A stretch of 64,000 nucleotides of DNA, taken from the NCBI RefSeq assembly GCF_030068445.1, contig NZ_JAQPOK010000089.1, positions 1 to 64,000 of the forward strand, in the 5' to 3' direction. The notes under the pieces are model-generated. The model saw only the letters and a list, made by a program, of their open reading frames with translations. It searched no databases and was not told the origin of the DNA. Source of the stretch: Roseofilum halophilum BLCC-M91. Its GTDB lineage: Bacteria > Cyanobacteriota > Cyanobacteriia > Cyanobacteriales > Desertifilaceae. Shown piece by piece: positions 1 through 9,658 of this stretch (positions are counted from its first letter, which is position 1; the number at the start of each line of letters is the position of its first letter). Both the position numbers and the translations under genes were made by a program.

Positions 1-150
1 GCAGCAAATATTCTCAGAAAAGTATCTGGAAGGCTCAAGCTTAACTTAAGCCAACTAAGTAGAGGCGCTTTGATTACGCCTTTAAGAGTTCATTTTTGGA
101 CTTCTTAAGAATCTGCGCGTCTTTAGACCGCAGAGTTTCAATCCTTCTAC

Positions 151-2979
151 CTATACCGTCCCTTGTTGGGCAGTAGCCTTGGGTTGAGCTTGGGGTTGGA
201 ACTGGAAGAGAGAATAGACCACATTTCGGCGAATCGAAATCATCATCTCTAAAAACAGTTCATAGCCCTCACTCTTATACTCAATCAAGGGGTCTTTTTG
301 CCCATAACCGCGCAACCCAACCGACTCTCTCAGGGCATCCATTTGTTGCAGATGTTCCCGCCAGAGGGTATCAATTTGCTGAAGAATAAAAAATCGTTCC
401 GCTTGACGCATTAACCCAGCTTGAATCTGGTCAACTTCCGCCTCTTTCAAGTCGTAGGCAATACGGACTTGCTCGTGCAAGAAAGTTTTCATCTCGCTGA
501 AGCTCAAATCTTCCAGTTGCTGCGGTTGCAAATCTCTGAGCAGATAGACAAACTCTTGCACTTTGCCCACCAGTTGCCCCAAATCCCACTCTTCGGCCGG
601 CAATTCTGGGTTAACATAGGCTTCTACAATATCGTCCATCGTCCGTTCGGCATAGGCAATCACCTGTTCTTTCAAGTCCTGCCCTTCCAAAACCCGGCGG
701 CGTTCAGCATAAATGGCGCGGCGCTGGTTATTCATCACCTCGTCATATTCAAAGACCTGCTTACGGATGTCGTAGTAGTAAGTTTCAACTTTCTTTTGCG
801 CCCCTTCCAGGGAACGGGTAAGCATTCCCGACTCGATAGGCATATCTTCTTCCACGCGGAAGGCATTCATCAAACCAGCCACGCGATCGCCCCCAAAAAT
901 CCGCAATAAGTTATCCTGTAAACTCAAGAAAAACTTCGTCGTTCCGGGGTCACCCTGACGACCCGCACGACCTCGAAGCTGATTATCAATGCGCCTCGAA
1001 TCATGACGTTCCGTCCCCATCACAAACAACCCACCAAGAGAAATCACCTCCTCATGTTCTCGGTCAGTCCACTCCTCATACTCCGAGCGAATCAGATTAA
1101 ACACTTCCCGTAATTTTTGCACCACCGGGTCATTCGTCGGCGCTTTTTCCGCCGCTACCGCCACCTTATCCTCGGCTGCCAACTCCGCTAAAGAGCGCTC
1201 CCCATACTCAGACACCGCAAAATCCACCACCTCTTTTAACTTCGCTTCCGTACTCGCCGACAACTGGGTGGGGAAAATCTTCGGCGACACCTTCCAGGTT
1301 TTCACCTTCTTATCCAAACTAAACCCTTGGGCTGACTTCCGTTTACCCGTACCCGGCACTTTAGCCATTTTCATCCCCTCTTCATCTTCCGGTTTCACAA
1401 TTCGGGGCATAAAATACTCCCGTAACTTCAACCGGGCCATATAATCCGCATTTCCGCCCAAAATAATATCCGTACCCCGTCCTGCCATGTTCGTGGCAAT
1501 CGTCACCGCTCCTTTCCGTCCCGCTTGAGCCACAATTTCCGACTCCCGCTCCACATTTTCCGGCTTGGCGTTCAGCAACTGATGGGGGACTTCCAACTGA
1601 CTCAACAGATTAGACAACACCTCCGACTTCTCCACACTCGTCGTTCCCACCAAAATCGGCCGCCCTTGGTGATGCAATTCGGCACAATCTTGAGCCACCG
1701 CCTTCCACTTCGCTTCCTCGGTCTTATACACCACATCCGCCATATCTCTACGTCCCGTAGGCCGGTTGGTGGGGACAATGGTCACTTCTAAGCTATAGAT
1801 TTTCTCAAATTCCGCTTCTTCCGTTTTCGCCGTCCCCGTCATTCCCGATAACTTAGGATAGAGCAAAAAGAAATTCTGATACGTGATGCTTGCTAAGGTC
1901 TGGGTTTCCGGCTGAATTTCCACATGCTCTTTGGCTTCAATCGCCTGATGTAGTCCATCACTCCAGCGACGACCGGGCATCACCCGACCAGTAAATTCAT
2001 CGACAATCACAATTTCATCGTCGCGGACAATATAGTTGACATCCTTAATAAACAACTCCTTGCCCTTAATGGCGTTAAACACAAAATGGGCCCAAGGGTC
2101 ATCCGGGTTGAATAAATCCGCAACTTGCAAAAATTCCTCAGCCGCAATATATCCCTCATCGGTTAACAGCACATTGCGGGCTTTTTCATCGACCTCATAA
2201 TGGCCCTGTCCGCTTTCCTCATCCAACGGAACCAAGGTTTGGGCCAGTTGAGCGGCTTTGATATACTTTTCACTGGGCCTATCGACTTGACCTGAAATAA
2301 TTAGAGGGGTTCGCGCTTCATCGACTAAGACCGAATCCACTTCATCAATAATGCAGAAATTAAAGGGCCGCTGTACGACTTCAGCCATGGAGGAAGCCAT
2401 ATTATCGCGCAGATAATCAAATCCGACTTCGGAGTTGGTGGCGTAGGTAATATCGCAGTTATAGTTTTTGCGGCGTTCTGAGGGGGCCATGCTCTGCTGA
2501 ATTAAGCCCACGCTTAAGCCTAGGAAACGATGGACTTGCCCCATCCATTCCGCGTCCCGACGGGCGAGGTAGTCGTTGACGGTAATGATGTGAACCCCTT
2601 TGCCGCTCAGGGCGTTTAAGTAAGCGGGAAGGGTTGCCACTAGGGTTTTACCTTCCCCGGTTTTCATTTCGGCAATTTGGCCATCGTGGAGAACCATCCC
2701 CCCAATCATCTGGACATCGTAGTGGCGCATTCCCAGGACGCGCTTGGAGGCTTCGCGCACAACGGCGAAGGCTTCGGGAAGGATTTCATCGAGTAATTCT
2801 TTTTGCGCTTGCTCAGAACCGGCTTTTTCCAGAATTTGTTTATATTCTGCGGTTTTTCCTCTCAACTGGTCATCGGATAGGCTCTGGATGTCTTCTTCGT
2901 AGAGGCTGATTTCAGCCACGAAGGGCTGATATTTTTTGAGTTTGCGGGTGTTGGGGTCACCAAACAGGTTTTTCAGCAT
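151..2979 (-). CDS. secA: Preprotein translocase ATPase SecA
   Basis: SecA is the ATP-driven motor that pushes unfolded preproteins through SecYEG, in cyanobacteria at both plasma and thylakoid membranes. The 942-aa product has the Walker A motif GEGKT at residues 108-112 and the DEVD box at 212-215. The second helicase lobe carries [10 protein letters not shown] and [13 protein letters not shown]. An insertion at about residues 540-620, rich in Lys, Ala and Glu, resembles those of cyanobacterial and plastid SecA. The C-terminus is Gln/Pro/Ala-rich and lacks the Cys-rich zinc tail of proteobacterial SecA. Length and start fit the family. It is divergent from glsA, about 120 bp away, and seems to stand alone. 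Confidence 0.98.
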   Translation of the reverse strand: MLKNLFGDPNTRKLKKYQPFVAEISLYEEDIQSLSDDQLRGKTAEYKQILEKAGSEQAQKELLDEILPEAFAVVREASKRVLGMRHYDVQMIGGMVLHDGQIAEMKTGEGKTLVATLPAYLNALSGKGVHIITVNDYLARRDAEWMGQVHRFLGLSVGLIQQSMAPSERRKNYNCDITYATNSEVGFDYLRDNMASSMAEVVQRPFNFCIIDEVDSVLVDEARTPLIISGQVDRPSEKYIKAAQLAQTLVPLDEESGQGHYEVDEKARNVLLTDEGYIAAEEFLQVADLFNPDDPWAHFVFNAIKGKELFIKDVNYIVRDDEIVIVDEFTGRVMPGRRWSDGLHQAIEAKEHVEIQPETQTLASITYQNFFLLYPKLSGMTGTAKTEEAEFEKIYSLEVTIVPTNRPTGRRDMADVVYKTEEAKWKAVAQDCAELHHQGRPILVGTTSVEKSEVLSNLLSQLEVPHQLLNAKPENVERESEIVAQAGRKGAVTIATNMAGRGTDIILGGNADYMARLKLREYFMPRIVKPEDEEGMKMAKVPGTGKRKSAQGFSLDKKVKTWKVSPKIFPTQLSASTEAKLKEVVDFAVSEYGERSLAELAAEDKVAVAAEKAPTNDPVVQKLREVFNLIRSEYEEWTDREHEEVISLGGLFVMGTERHDSRRIDNQLRGRAGRQGDPGTTKFFLSLQDNLLRIFGGDRVAGLMNAFRVEEDMPIESGMLTRSLEGAQKKVETYYYDIRKQVFEYDEVMNNQRRAIYAERRRVLEGQDLKEQVIAYAERTMDDIVEAYVNPELPAEEWDLGQLVGKVQEFVYLLRDLQPQQLEDLSFSEMKTFLHEQVRIAYDLKEAEVDQIQAGLMRQAERFFILQQIDTLWREHLQQMDALRESVGLRGYGQKDPLIEYKSEGYELFLEMMISIRRNVVYSLFQFQPQAQPKATAQQGTV

Positions 2980-3102
2980 AATCGATGTACTCTACCAGAC
3001 GACGCGCGGTGCAAAAGACTTTTTATTATGGTATCACTTCTAAGATGGGTAATGGGTAATGGGTAATCGGTCAATGGAAAAATCAAAGGTTAAAGAGTTG
3101 GT

Positions 3103-4002
3103 ATGAGAGATTTGAATAGCATAACTCAATCTACTGTAGAGCCATGGTTAACCGACATTGAACGGCTCGATTTGTCGGGGGAACTGCCCAGTTATATTCC
3201 TCAATTGGCTCAAGTCGATCCACAACATATGGGTATTTATATTCAAAGCTTAGATTGTCCAGGGTATGGATGGGGGGAAAGTTCTGTACCGTTGATGAGT
3301 GTGATTAAGCCGTTTGTTTTGTTGTATGCTTTAGAACAGCTTGGGATTGATAAAATTAAGAGGATTGTGGGTCATATGCCTTCGGATTTATCCTATAACT
3401 CGGTGGAGCAGTTACAGGCAGATGGGGGATTTCCCCGGAATCCGATGATTAATAGTGGGGCGATCGCCCTCTGTTCCCACTTACCCGGATCGACGGGTAT
3501 GGAAAAGTGCCAAAAATTCTGCGATCGGCTCAATAAGGATGGTCAAACTCACTTATTTTTAGATCGACAACTTTTAGCCTCTGTGGAATCTTTACCCAAT
3601 GTAATCAATCAGGAGTTAACGAAACTCTTGGCACAATCGGGTTATTTAGGCAGTTCTGAAGCGGTGGCTTTAGATACCTATCAACGGGTTTGTTGTTTAT
3701 CCTCAAGTCTTGCAGATTTAGTAAAATTGGGATTAGGATTAATCGATCCACAAGGCCAAACTCAGTCAGAACATCAACTCTGGGTAACTCAGTTAATCCA
3801 AACCTGTGGATTATATGAATATTCTACTGAATTTTCTCGTTTAGTGGGATTACCCACAAAATCAGGAGTCAGTGGAGTATTGTTATCCTTGGTTCCCCAA
3901 CAGGGGGCGATCGCCATATATAGTCCCCTTCTCGATTCCACGGGAAATTCGGTTGTGGGAATGGCATTATTAAAACGAATAGCTGCTTATTTGCAAGATT
4001 AA
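3103..4002 (+). CDS. glsA: Glutaminase A
   Basis: Predicted to hydrolyse glutamine to glutamate and ammonia, as a member of the serine-dependent beta-lactamase-like glutaminases. The 299-aa length is typical. The catalytic Ser-x-x-Lys is visible as SVIK at residues 66-69 (context PLMSVIKPF), and the family segment NPMINSGAIAL follows. The start at 3103 follows a short stretch of repeated TAATGGG units (about 3048-3070). The gene ends two bases before the stop of the convergent small gene at 4005. No signal peptide is seen, so it should be cytoplasmic. Confidence 0.93.
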   Translation: MRDLNSITQSTVEPWLTDIERLDLSGELPSYIPQLAQVDPQHMGIYIQSLDCPGYGWGESSVPLMSVIKPFVLLYALEQLGIDKIKRIVGHMPSDLSYNSVEQLQADGGFPRNPMINSGAIALCSHLPGSTGMEKCQKFCDRLNKDGQTHLFLDRQLLASVESLPNVINQELTKLLAQSGYLGSSEAVALDTYQRVCCLSSSLADLVKLGLGLIDPQGQTQSEHQLWVTQLIQTCGLYEYSTEFSRLVGLPTKSGVSGVLLSLVPQQGAIAIYSPLLDSTGNSVVGMALLKRIAAYLQD

Positions 4003-4004
4003 AG

Positions 4005-4304
4005 CTATATATTTTGGGTGGCAATTAAACTTTGGCAAGATTCCCAGGGGGTTTTCACTGCTGCGACAGATGCAGTGACCTCTTGGGATTCGGGTTGATG
4101 ACAAACAAGAAAGACGCGATAGAGCGTTCCTCCAATTTCAATAAATTCCCCCATCATAGGAATGCGACTGACTGTAATGAATGTGGATAGGGGCTGACTT
4201 TGGGGAGAGTCCTTAAGATACAGACCAATTTGAATTGTGGCGTGTAAGGGTCTGCTGGGTTCGCTCGATAGGATGGGGGGAGTTGAGTTAGAGGATGTGG
4301 CCAT
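4005..4304 (-). CDS. Small hypothetical protein, 99 aa
   Basis: I do not recognise the family. The 99-aa product has a polar N-terminus (Ser/Pro-rich, residues 1-20). A predicted beta-rich core includes the segment GEFIEIGGTLYRVFLVCH, which looks like one small beta-barrel or sandwich domain. It has no signal peptide or membrane segment. It converges on glsA with only 2 bp between the stops, which favours a real gene in compact DNA. Function is unknown. Confidence 0.6.
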   Translation of the reverse strand: MATSSNSTPPILSSEPSRPLHATIQIGLYLKDSPQSQPLSTFITVSRIPMMGEFIEIGGTLYRVFLVCHQPESQEVTASVAAVKTPWESCQSLIATQNI

Positions 4305-4639
4305 AGCTAGGATTGAAGATAACAGTCAGAACGGGTGATTATCGGAAGGCCTCAATGCTTGAGAGGGTTGATTCCGGTTTCAGTTAGATAAGTTTACACT
4401 TGTTGGGTGTTAAACAACACACTTATCCTGGAAATCCAGGGAAAATCAGGAACAGGAGAGTACAGGAACCTGGATTTGAGCGATCGCCTTCAGCAGGGGA
4501 CTGAACCAGATATAATGGTTAAGAATTATAAACCCCCGATGATGGCTAACGGTGATTAACTGTAATTATGAGCGAAAACCGGAAGTCCATTGACTCATTA
4601 TTCTGAATTTTGACGCTTACCCTGCCCTTGGAGGTTTCG
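4305..4639. other. Intergenic region with promoter-like element
   Basis: About 335 bp between the divergent small gene and the ABC-F gene. A TATAAT hexamer lies at 4511-4516, about 125 bp before the ABC-F start, and could be its -10 element; no convincing -35 was identified. One HIP1-like site (gcgatcgcc) lies near 4480. No ORF or clear RNA gene is seen. Confidence 0.35.
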
Positions 4640-6358
4640 ATGCTGCGATTAGAGCATATCAGCAAAATTTATTCGACTGGCCAAGTGTTAAGTGATATCA
4701 ACTGGGAAGTGAAACCGGGCGATCGCGTGGGTTTGGTGGGGGTGAATGGGGCCGGAAAATCGACCCAGCTCAAGATTATTGCCGGAGAAATTGAGCCGAC
4801 TTCTGGGGAAGTGATCCGGCCGACAAATTTGCAGATCGCCTATTTGACCCAGGAATTTGATGTGAACCCTGGGGATACGGTGCGCGAAGAGTTTTGGAAG
4901 GTGTTCCATGAAGCCAATAGAGTTCATCATGCGATCGCCGAAATTCAGCATCAGATGCAAACGGCTACCCCAGAGGAGCTAGATATTCTCATCCATAAGC
5001 TCGATAAGCAGCAACGACACTTTGAAGCGCTCGATGGATATGGGTTAGACGCGCAGATCGAGAAGATGTTACCAGAGATGGGGTTTGAACCCGATGATGG
5101 CGATCGCCTCGTCAGCGCCTTTTCTGGGGGCTGGCAAATGCGGATTCAACTGGGTAAAATCCTCCTACAATCCCCCGATCTCCTCCTCCTCGATGAGCCA
5201 ACCAACCATCTAGACTTAGAAACCATTGAATGGTTAGAAACCTATCTCAAAAGCTCAACCCTTCCCATGGTGATCGTCTCCCATGACCGGGAATTTCTCG
5301 ATCGCCTCTGCACTCAAATCGTAGAAACCGAGCGCGGAGTCTCCACCACCTATTTAGGCAACTATTCCGCCTATCTGCAACAAAAAGCCGAGCAAAAAGC
5401 CGCCCAACTCAGTGCCTACGAAAATCAACAAAAGGAATTCGATAAGCAACAAGCCTATATCGAGCGATTTCGCGCCAGTGCCACCCGCAGCACCCAAGCC
5501 AAAAGTCGCGAGAAGCAGCTCGACAAAATAGAGCGCATCGAAGCGCCGGTTAGTGACCTCAAAACCCTGCATTTTCGCTTCCCCCCTTCCCCGCGCAGTG
5601 GTCGGGAGGTGGTGAATATCAAGGATTTAACCTACCTGTATGACGATAAGATCCTGTTTCTGGGGGCATCTCTGGGAATTGAACGGGGCGATCGCATCGC
5701 CATTTTAGGCCCCAATGGTTGCGGAAAATCCACCCTACTGCGATTAATGATGGGCTGGGAACCTCCAGTCGAAGGCAGCGTCAGCTTAGGCAAACATAAC
5801 GTCATTCCGGGCTATTTTGAACAAAACCAAGCGGAAGCCTTAGACCTAGGTAAAACCGTCATGGATACCATCCATGATGAAGTCCCAGATTGGACTAATG
5901 AAGAAGTGCGTACCCTCTTAGGTCGCTTCCTATTTAGTGGGGATATGGTTTATAAAAAGGTGGAAGCCCTCAGTGGAGGAGAAAAAGCCCGGTTAGCCCT
6001 AGCTAAAATGCTCTTACAACCCGCAAATTTGTTAATCTTAGATGAACCGACCAACCATTTAGATATTCCCGCAAAAGAAATGTTGGAAGAAGCGCTGCAA
6101 CATTACGATGGCACAGCGATTATTGTCTCCCACGACCGTTATTTTATCTCCCAAGTCGCCAATAAAATTGTAGAAATTCGCGACGGTGAATTTCAAGTCT
6201 ATCTGGGGAACTACCATTATTATCTCGATAAAATCGCCGAAGAAAAAGAAAAGTTAAAATTAGCGGAAATCGCCAAAGCGAAAGCAGAAAAAGCGGCCGC
6301 GAAACGGGAGAAACAAAAAGCGAAACAAAAGGCGAGAAAGCAAGCCAAAGCGAATTAA
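4640..6358 (+). CDS. ABC-F family ATP-binding protein
   Basis: A soluble duplicated ABC ATPase with no membrane domain, as in ABC-F proteins (Uup/YdiF/EttA type), which usually act on ribosomes. The first Walker A is GVNGAGKST, with the signature FSGGWQMR and DEPTNHLDL. The second is GPNGCGKST, with LSGGEKARLALAK and DEPTNHLDI. Between them lies the Lys/Gln-rich linker typical of the class, and the C-terminus is a highly basic coiled coil. I place the start at the ATG at 4640 rather than the upstream TTG at 4610. GGAGG at 4630-4634 is well spaced from it, and the protein then begins MLRLEHISK, giving 572 aa. The exact ABC-F subfamily is uncertain. Confidence 0.93.
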   Translation: MLRLEHISKIYSTGQVLSDINWEVKPGDRVGLVGVNGAGKSTQLKIIAGEIEPTSGEVIRPTNLQIAYLTQEFDVNPGDTVREEFWKVFHEANRVHHAIAEIQHQMQTATPEELDILIHKLDKQQRHFEALDGYGLDAQIEKMLPEMGFEPDDGDRLVSAFSGGWQMRIQLGKILLQSPDLLLLDEPTNHLDLETIEWLETYLKSSTLPMVIVSHDREFLDRLCTQIVETERGVSTTYLGNYSAYLQQKAEQKAAQLSAYENQQKEFDKQQAYIERFRASATRSTQAKSREKQLDKIERIEAPVSDLKTLHFRFPPSPRSGREVVNIKDLTYLYDDKILFLGASLGIERGDRIAILGPNGCGKSTLLRLMMGWEPPVEGSVSLGKHNVIPGYFEQNQAEALDLGKTVMDTIHDEVPDWTNEEVRTLLGRFLFSGDMVYKKVEALSGGEKARLALAKMLLQPANLLILDEPTNHLDIPAKEMLEEALQHYDGTAIIVSHDRYFISQVANKIVEIRDGEFQVYLGNYHYYLDKIAEEKEKLKLAEIAKAKAEKAAAKREKQKAKQKARKQAKAN

Positions 6359-6475
6359 CAGGGATTCTTGATTATGTGGCAGTTTATGTGGCAGTTACAG
6401 CGCTTCGCGCTAGGCAAAAGGCAAGAGGCAGCAGGCAATAGCTTGCGGGACTTACGTTTGGGGAGTAATCAAAGG

Positions 6476-7375
6476 ATGGGCTTGATTTTTATTGTGTATT
6501 TAATTTTGCCATTAATCTCAACTTCTGCTAGCTTTGCCCAAACCCCCATAAATGAACCATCTTTCATTCCCTTATCTCCCAATCCAGGACAACTCTGCCC
6601 CAAAGAACCCGCCATAGACCGCTTCATTTATCACACGATCGCTCCGGGAGAAACCCTAAGCCAGATTGCGGCCAACCATCAATTAATGCCTTCAACCTTA
6701 ATGGGTCTCAATCGTTCCCTACGCAACGGAGAAGCCCCCATGGGCACGCAAATTGTGATTCCGCCCTATGATGGGGTGTTAGTACGGATTCCGGCGGGTA
6801 AAACTTGGCGAGATGTGGCAGAAGCTTACCGAGTGCCGGCCGATGCTCTCTTTGAGGTGAATGGATGTCAACAAAACCCAGAAATGGTGTTTGTGCCAGG
6901 GGTAAACTGGACTCCCGGTCGGCCATCGAGGGAAGTGCGAACCCGACTTTCTACCTATCCCCTGCCGGAGATTGCCCCCTTACTCAAAGGGTATGGTTGG
7001 TATTTAAATCCACAGACCTCTAAACGAGAATTTAGTAGCGGAGTCGATATCCGCGCTCCTATTGGCACTCCGGTTTTGGCAGTGGGAGAGGGTATCGTTG
7101 CTTATGCAGGCGATCGCGGCTCCTATGGTCAACTTGTGGTCATCAACCATCCCGGAGGACGACAAACCCGTTACGCTCATCTGCAAACTATTGAAGTTTC
7201 CGCCGGTCAAACCATCCGTCAGGGAGACCGACTGGGAACCGTGGGAACCACTGGAAATCCCCAGTTTTCCATTCCCCATCTCCATTTTGAAATGCGCTAT
7301 CGATCGCCTGTGGGTTGGGTGGCTGAAGATCCGGGGTTATATATTCAGGCCTTAGGCCGAAATTTGCGGTACTGA
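6476..7375 (+). CDS. LysM and M23 (LytM) domain cell-wall protein
   Basis: Exported peptidoglycan-associated protein. From the ATG at 6476 it starts with a clear signal peptide ending near TSASFAQ. The longer reading from TTG 6368 adds 36 residues translated from repeat-like DNA, including the palindrome gcgcttcgcgc, so I prefer 6476, which has GGGAG at 6461-6465. A first LysM (from HTIAPGETLSQIA) is followed by a second, weaker one (AGKTWRDVAEAYRV). The C-terminal LytM/M23 domain keeps YAHL and HLHFEM. The usual first zinc ligand in the HxxxD motif is Ser, reading FSSGVDI, so catalytic activity is doubtful. It may instead be a binding or activating protein, as with degenerate LytM factors. 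Confidence 0.88.
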   Translation: MGLIFIVYLILPLISTSASFAQTPINEPSFIPLSPNPGQLCPKEPAIDRFIYHTIAPGETLSQIAANHQLMPSTLMGLNRSLRNGEAPMGTQIVIPPYDGVLVRIPAGKTWRDVAEAYRVPADALFEVNGCQQNPEMVFVPGVNWTPGRPSREVRTRLSTYPLPEIAPLLKGYGWYLNPQTSKREFSSGVDIRAPIGTPVLAVGEGIVAYAGDRGSYGQLVVINHPGGRQTRYAHLQTIEVSAGQTIRQGDRLGTVGTTGNPQFSIPHLHFEMRYRSPVGWVAEDPGLYIQALGRNLRY

Positions 7376-7378
7376 AGT

Positions 7379-8917
7379 CTAATGGAGAAAATGGCGCATT
7401 CCGGTAAACACCATCACCACCCCTAACTCATTGGCTGCGGCGATCGAGTCCTTATCCCGCACGCTGCCCCCAGGCTGGACGATCGCCTCAATCCCAGCAG
7501 CCGCAGCCTTGCGTACTGTGTCGTCAAAGGGGAAAAAAGCATCACTGCCAAGGATGGCCCCACGGGCCTTTTCTCCCGCCTGTTCCAGGGCAATTTGCGC
7601 CGCTCCGACGCGGTTCATTTGACCCGCTCCCACCCCACAGGTGGTTTGATTTTTGGTCACCACGATCGCATTCGATTTCACATGCTTGACCACTTTCCAG
7701 GCAAAAAACAGCTCTTCCAACTGCTCTGGAGTCGGTTGTTTTTCCGTCACCACTTGCCACCGATCCGGGGTGCTAATGGTGCGATCGCTCTCTTGCAACA
7801 AGAACCCACCAGCAATCCCCTTGATCTTCACGGGCGGCCCCTGCATCAGATCCGGTAAAACCAACACCCGTAACTTCGATTTCTTGTGTAAAATCTCCTC
7901 AGCCTCCGGTTCGCAGCCCGGAGCCACCACACATTCCAGGAACATCTTTTTTAACTCCTGGGCCGTAGCCCCATCAAGGGGTTTATTCAGAGCCACAATA
8001 CCGCCAAATGCCGAAACAGAATCAGCCGCTAACGCCTTCTCATAAGCTTCCAGCAAGGTATCCGCCACCGCCAGTCCACAGGGATTAGTATGTTTCAAAA
8101 TAGCCACGGCTGGCTTATCCGTAAACTCGGTAATAATTTCCCGCGCTGCCTCCAAATCCACCAAATTGTTATAGCTCAGTTCCTTACCTTGTAATTGGGT
8201 CGCTCCCGACCATCCCTCTTTCCCCGTCCCCGTCTGATACCAAGCAGCGCTCTGGTGGGGGTTTTCCCCATAGCGCATGGTTTGCCGCTTCTCTCCCGAT
8301 AGGCTAAATTCTGGAGGTAAGAGTTCCTCTTGCTGACCGGTGAGATAAGCCGTAATAGCTCGGTCATAGCCCCCAGTATGGGCAAAGGCTTTAATCGCCC
8401 GTTCTTTGCGAAATTCTGCGGAAGCTTTGCCCCCCTGTTGACGCAGTTCGGTTAAATAAGCATCATAATCCGTTGGATCGCAGAGGACGGTGAGATGGGC
8501 ATAATTTTTAGCCGAAGCCCTCAGCAGCGTAGGGCCGCCAATATCGATATTTTCGATCGCCTCTTCTAAACTCACATCCGGTTTGGCGATCGTCTGTGCA
8601 AACGGGTATAAATTCACCACCACCAAATCAATGGGGCGAATCTCATTATCCGCTAAATCCTGAAGATCCCCCTCCAGATTGCGCCGTGCTAAAATCCCCC
8701 CATGAATGCGAGGATGAAGCGTTTTCACCCGGCCGCCTAAAATTTCCGGCGATCCCGTATAGTCAGCCACCTTAGTTACCGTTAAGCCAGCTTCTTGTAG
8801 GGTTTTCGCTGTACCTCCACTACTGACTAAATCAAATCCAAATTCTTCCACCAAACTCCGGGCCAGATCCACCAGTCCCGTTTTATCCGATGTGCTAAGA
8901 AGGGCGAGAGGAGCCAT
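7379..8917 (-). CDS. purH: Bifunctional AICAR transformylase/IMP cyclohydrolase
   Basis: Catalyses the last two steps of IMP synthesis: formylation of AICAR with 10-formyl-THF, then ring closure. The 512-aa protein has the MGS-like IMP cyclohydrolase domain at the N-terminus (STSDKTGLVDLA, SSGGTAKTL, GGRVKTLHPRIHGG). The AICAR transformylase domain follows, with the conserved KHTNPCG and SDAFFPFDD segments. Length is normal for the family. It converges on the M23 gene, with the stops 3 bp apart. Many ORFs read in other frames over this gene are not real. Confidence 0.98.
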   Translation of the reverse strand: MAPLALLSTSDKTGLVDLARSLVEEFGFDLVSSGGTAKTLQEAGLTVTKVADYTGSPEILGGRVKTLHPRIHGGILARRNLEGDLQDLADNEIRPIDLVVVNLYPFAQTIAKPDVSLEEAIENIDIGGPTLLRASAKNYAHLTVLCDPTDYDAYLTELRQQGGKASAEFRKERAIKAFAHTGGYDRAITAYLTGQQEELLPPEFSLSGEKRQTMRYGENPHQSAAWYQTGTGKEGWSGATQLQGKELSYNNLVDLEAAREIITEFTDKPAVAILKHTNPCGLAVADTLLEAYEKALAADSVSAFGGIVALNKPLDGATAQELKKMFLECVVAPGCEPEAEEILHKKSKLRVLVLPDLMQGPPVKIKGIAGGFLLQESDRTISTPDRWQVVTEKQPTPEQLEELFFAWKVVKHVKSNAIVVTKNQTTCGVGAGQMNRVGAAQIALEQAGEKARGAILGSDAFFPFDDTVRKAAAAGIEAIVQPGGSVRDKDSIAAANELGVVMVFTGMRHFLH

Positions 8918-9039
8918 AATCTACTTGTTCCATGATTGATGCGCCATGTTTAAGGATACAGCAGGGGTTTATTACCAATTAGAAATTAAACCTTAAAATT
9001 CTCACCTCCTCAGTTCCCAGCCGAAAACCCAAAAAAGAT

Positions 9040-9067
9040 TTGAATCCGGGAACATCTGTGTTATAAT
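9040..9067 (+). promoter_or_regulatory. Sigma-70-type promoter of tRNA-Arg
   Basis: TTGAAT at 9040-9045 and a perfect TATAAT at 9062-9067 are separated by 16 bp. The -10 ends 12 bp before the mature tRNA 5' end, as expected for a short-leader tRNA transcript. Confidence 0.7.
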
Positions 9068-9079
9068 CCTTTAGGTTAA

Positions 9080-9152
9080 GGGCACGTAGCTCAGTGGATA
9101 GAGCACCAGATTCCGGTTCTGGGTGTCGGGGGTTCAAATCCCTCCGTGCTCG
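9080..9152 (+). tRNA. tRNA-Arg, anticodon CCG
   Basis: A 73-nt cloverleaf. The acceptor arm gggcacg pairs with cgtgctc (one G-U). The D arm contains agctcagtggatagagc. The anticodon stem ccaga/tctgg encloses loop ttccggt with anticodon CCG, which reads CGG. The T arm gggggttcaaatccc has a standard TTCAAAT loop. The 3' CCA is not encoded. A promoter lies just upstream. Confidence 0.97.
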
Positions 9153-9658
9153 TTATCTCAACCTAAACCGACTATCACACCCCAGAGAAGGAAAGGACAG
9201 TTCCAATCTGCCACCTCAAACCAGAAACAGGAAACGGCATGGGTAGTAAGGTACAATTATCAAACCTCTACCTGTTGTTTCGTCAAGGTGCTGTATGGTA
9301 GATTCCATAAGGCTTTTAGCCCCTAGAGTAGCCTTAGCTGGTGTCAGGGGATTGGATTCAAGTCCTTTTTCCCCACCAGAAACTCCTAAAACGTCAGCTC
9401 TTTATCCCGCAAGAGGCCGGCTTTGACTAATATTTGACCTCAAGAGGTGACCGGATAAACCCATCCCAATTACACCCAATTTAGCCGGAAATAGGTTAAC
9501 CTAATAAGTAATATAAATCATAGGAGTCTTCTCATTGCAGATACGGTTTAAACGTATTAATGAGAAACAGAGGATTTCTTTAGTATGGCAATATTTCCAT
9601 TCAATGAGCTATGCTTTAGGGCTTGGGGTGCGGAACAATCCAAAAAGGGGCAACTAAG
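9153..9658. other. Long intergenic region with a possible structured RNA
   Basis: About 500 bp between tRNA-Arg and the next gene with no convincing ORF. An interrupted stem lies at 9338-9379: CTGGT pairs with ACCAG, and inside it GGGG pairs with CCCC around an A/T-rich loop. Further C/G-rich segments near 9410-9470 could extend a structure. I could not match it to ssrA, rnpB, ffs or 6S RNA by their known conserved motifs. A non-coding RNA is possible but unproven. Confidence 0.3.

Noticed and set aside
7653-8045. Open frame of 130 codons antisense to purH
   Set aside because: It is a shadow of the highly conserved purH frame; its composition does not look like a protein.
9330-9380. Possible second tRNA or tmRNA 3' end (ttcaagtcc...ccacca)
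   Set aside because: The T-arm stem does not pair and no cloverleaf or tmRNA core motif could be built around it.
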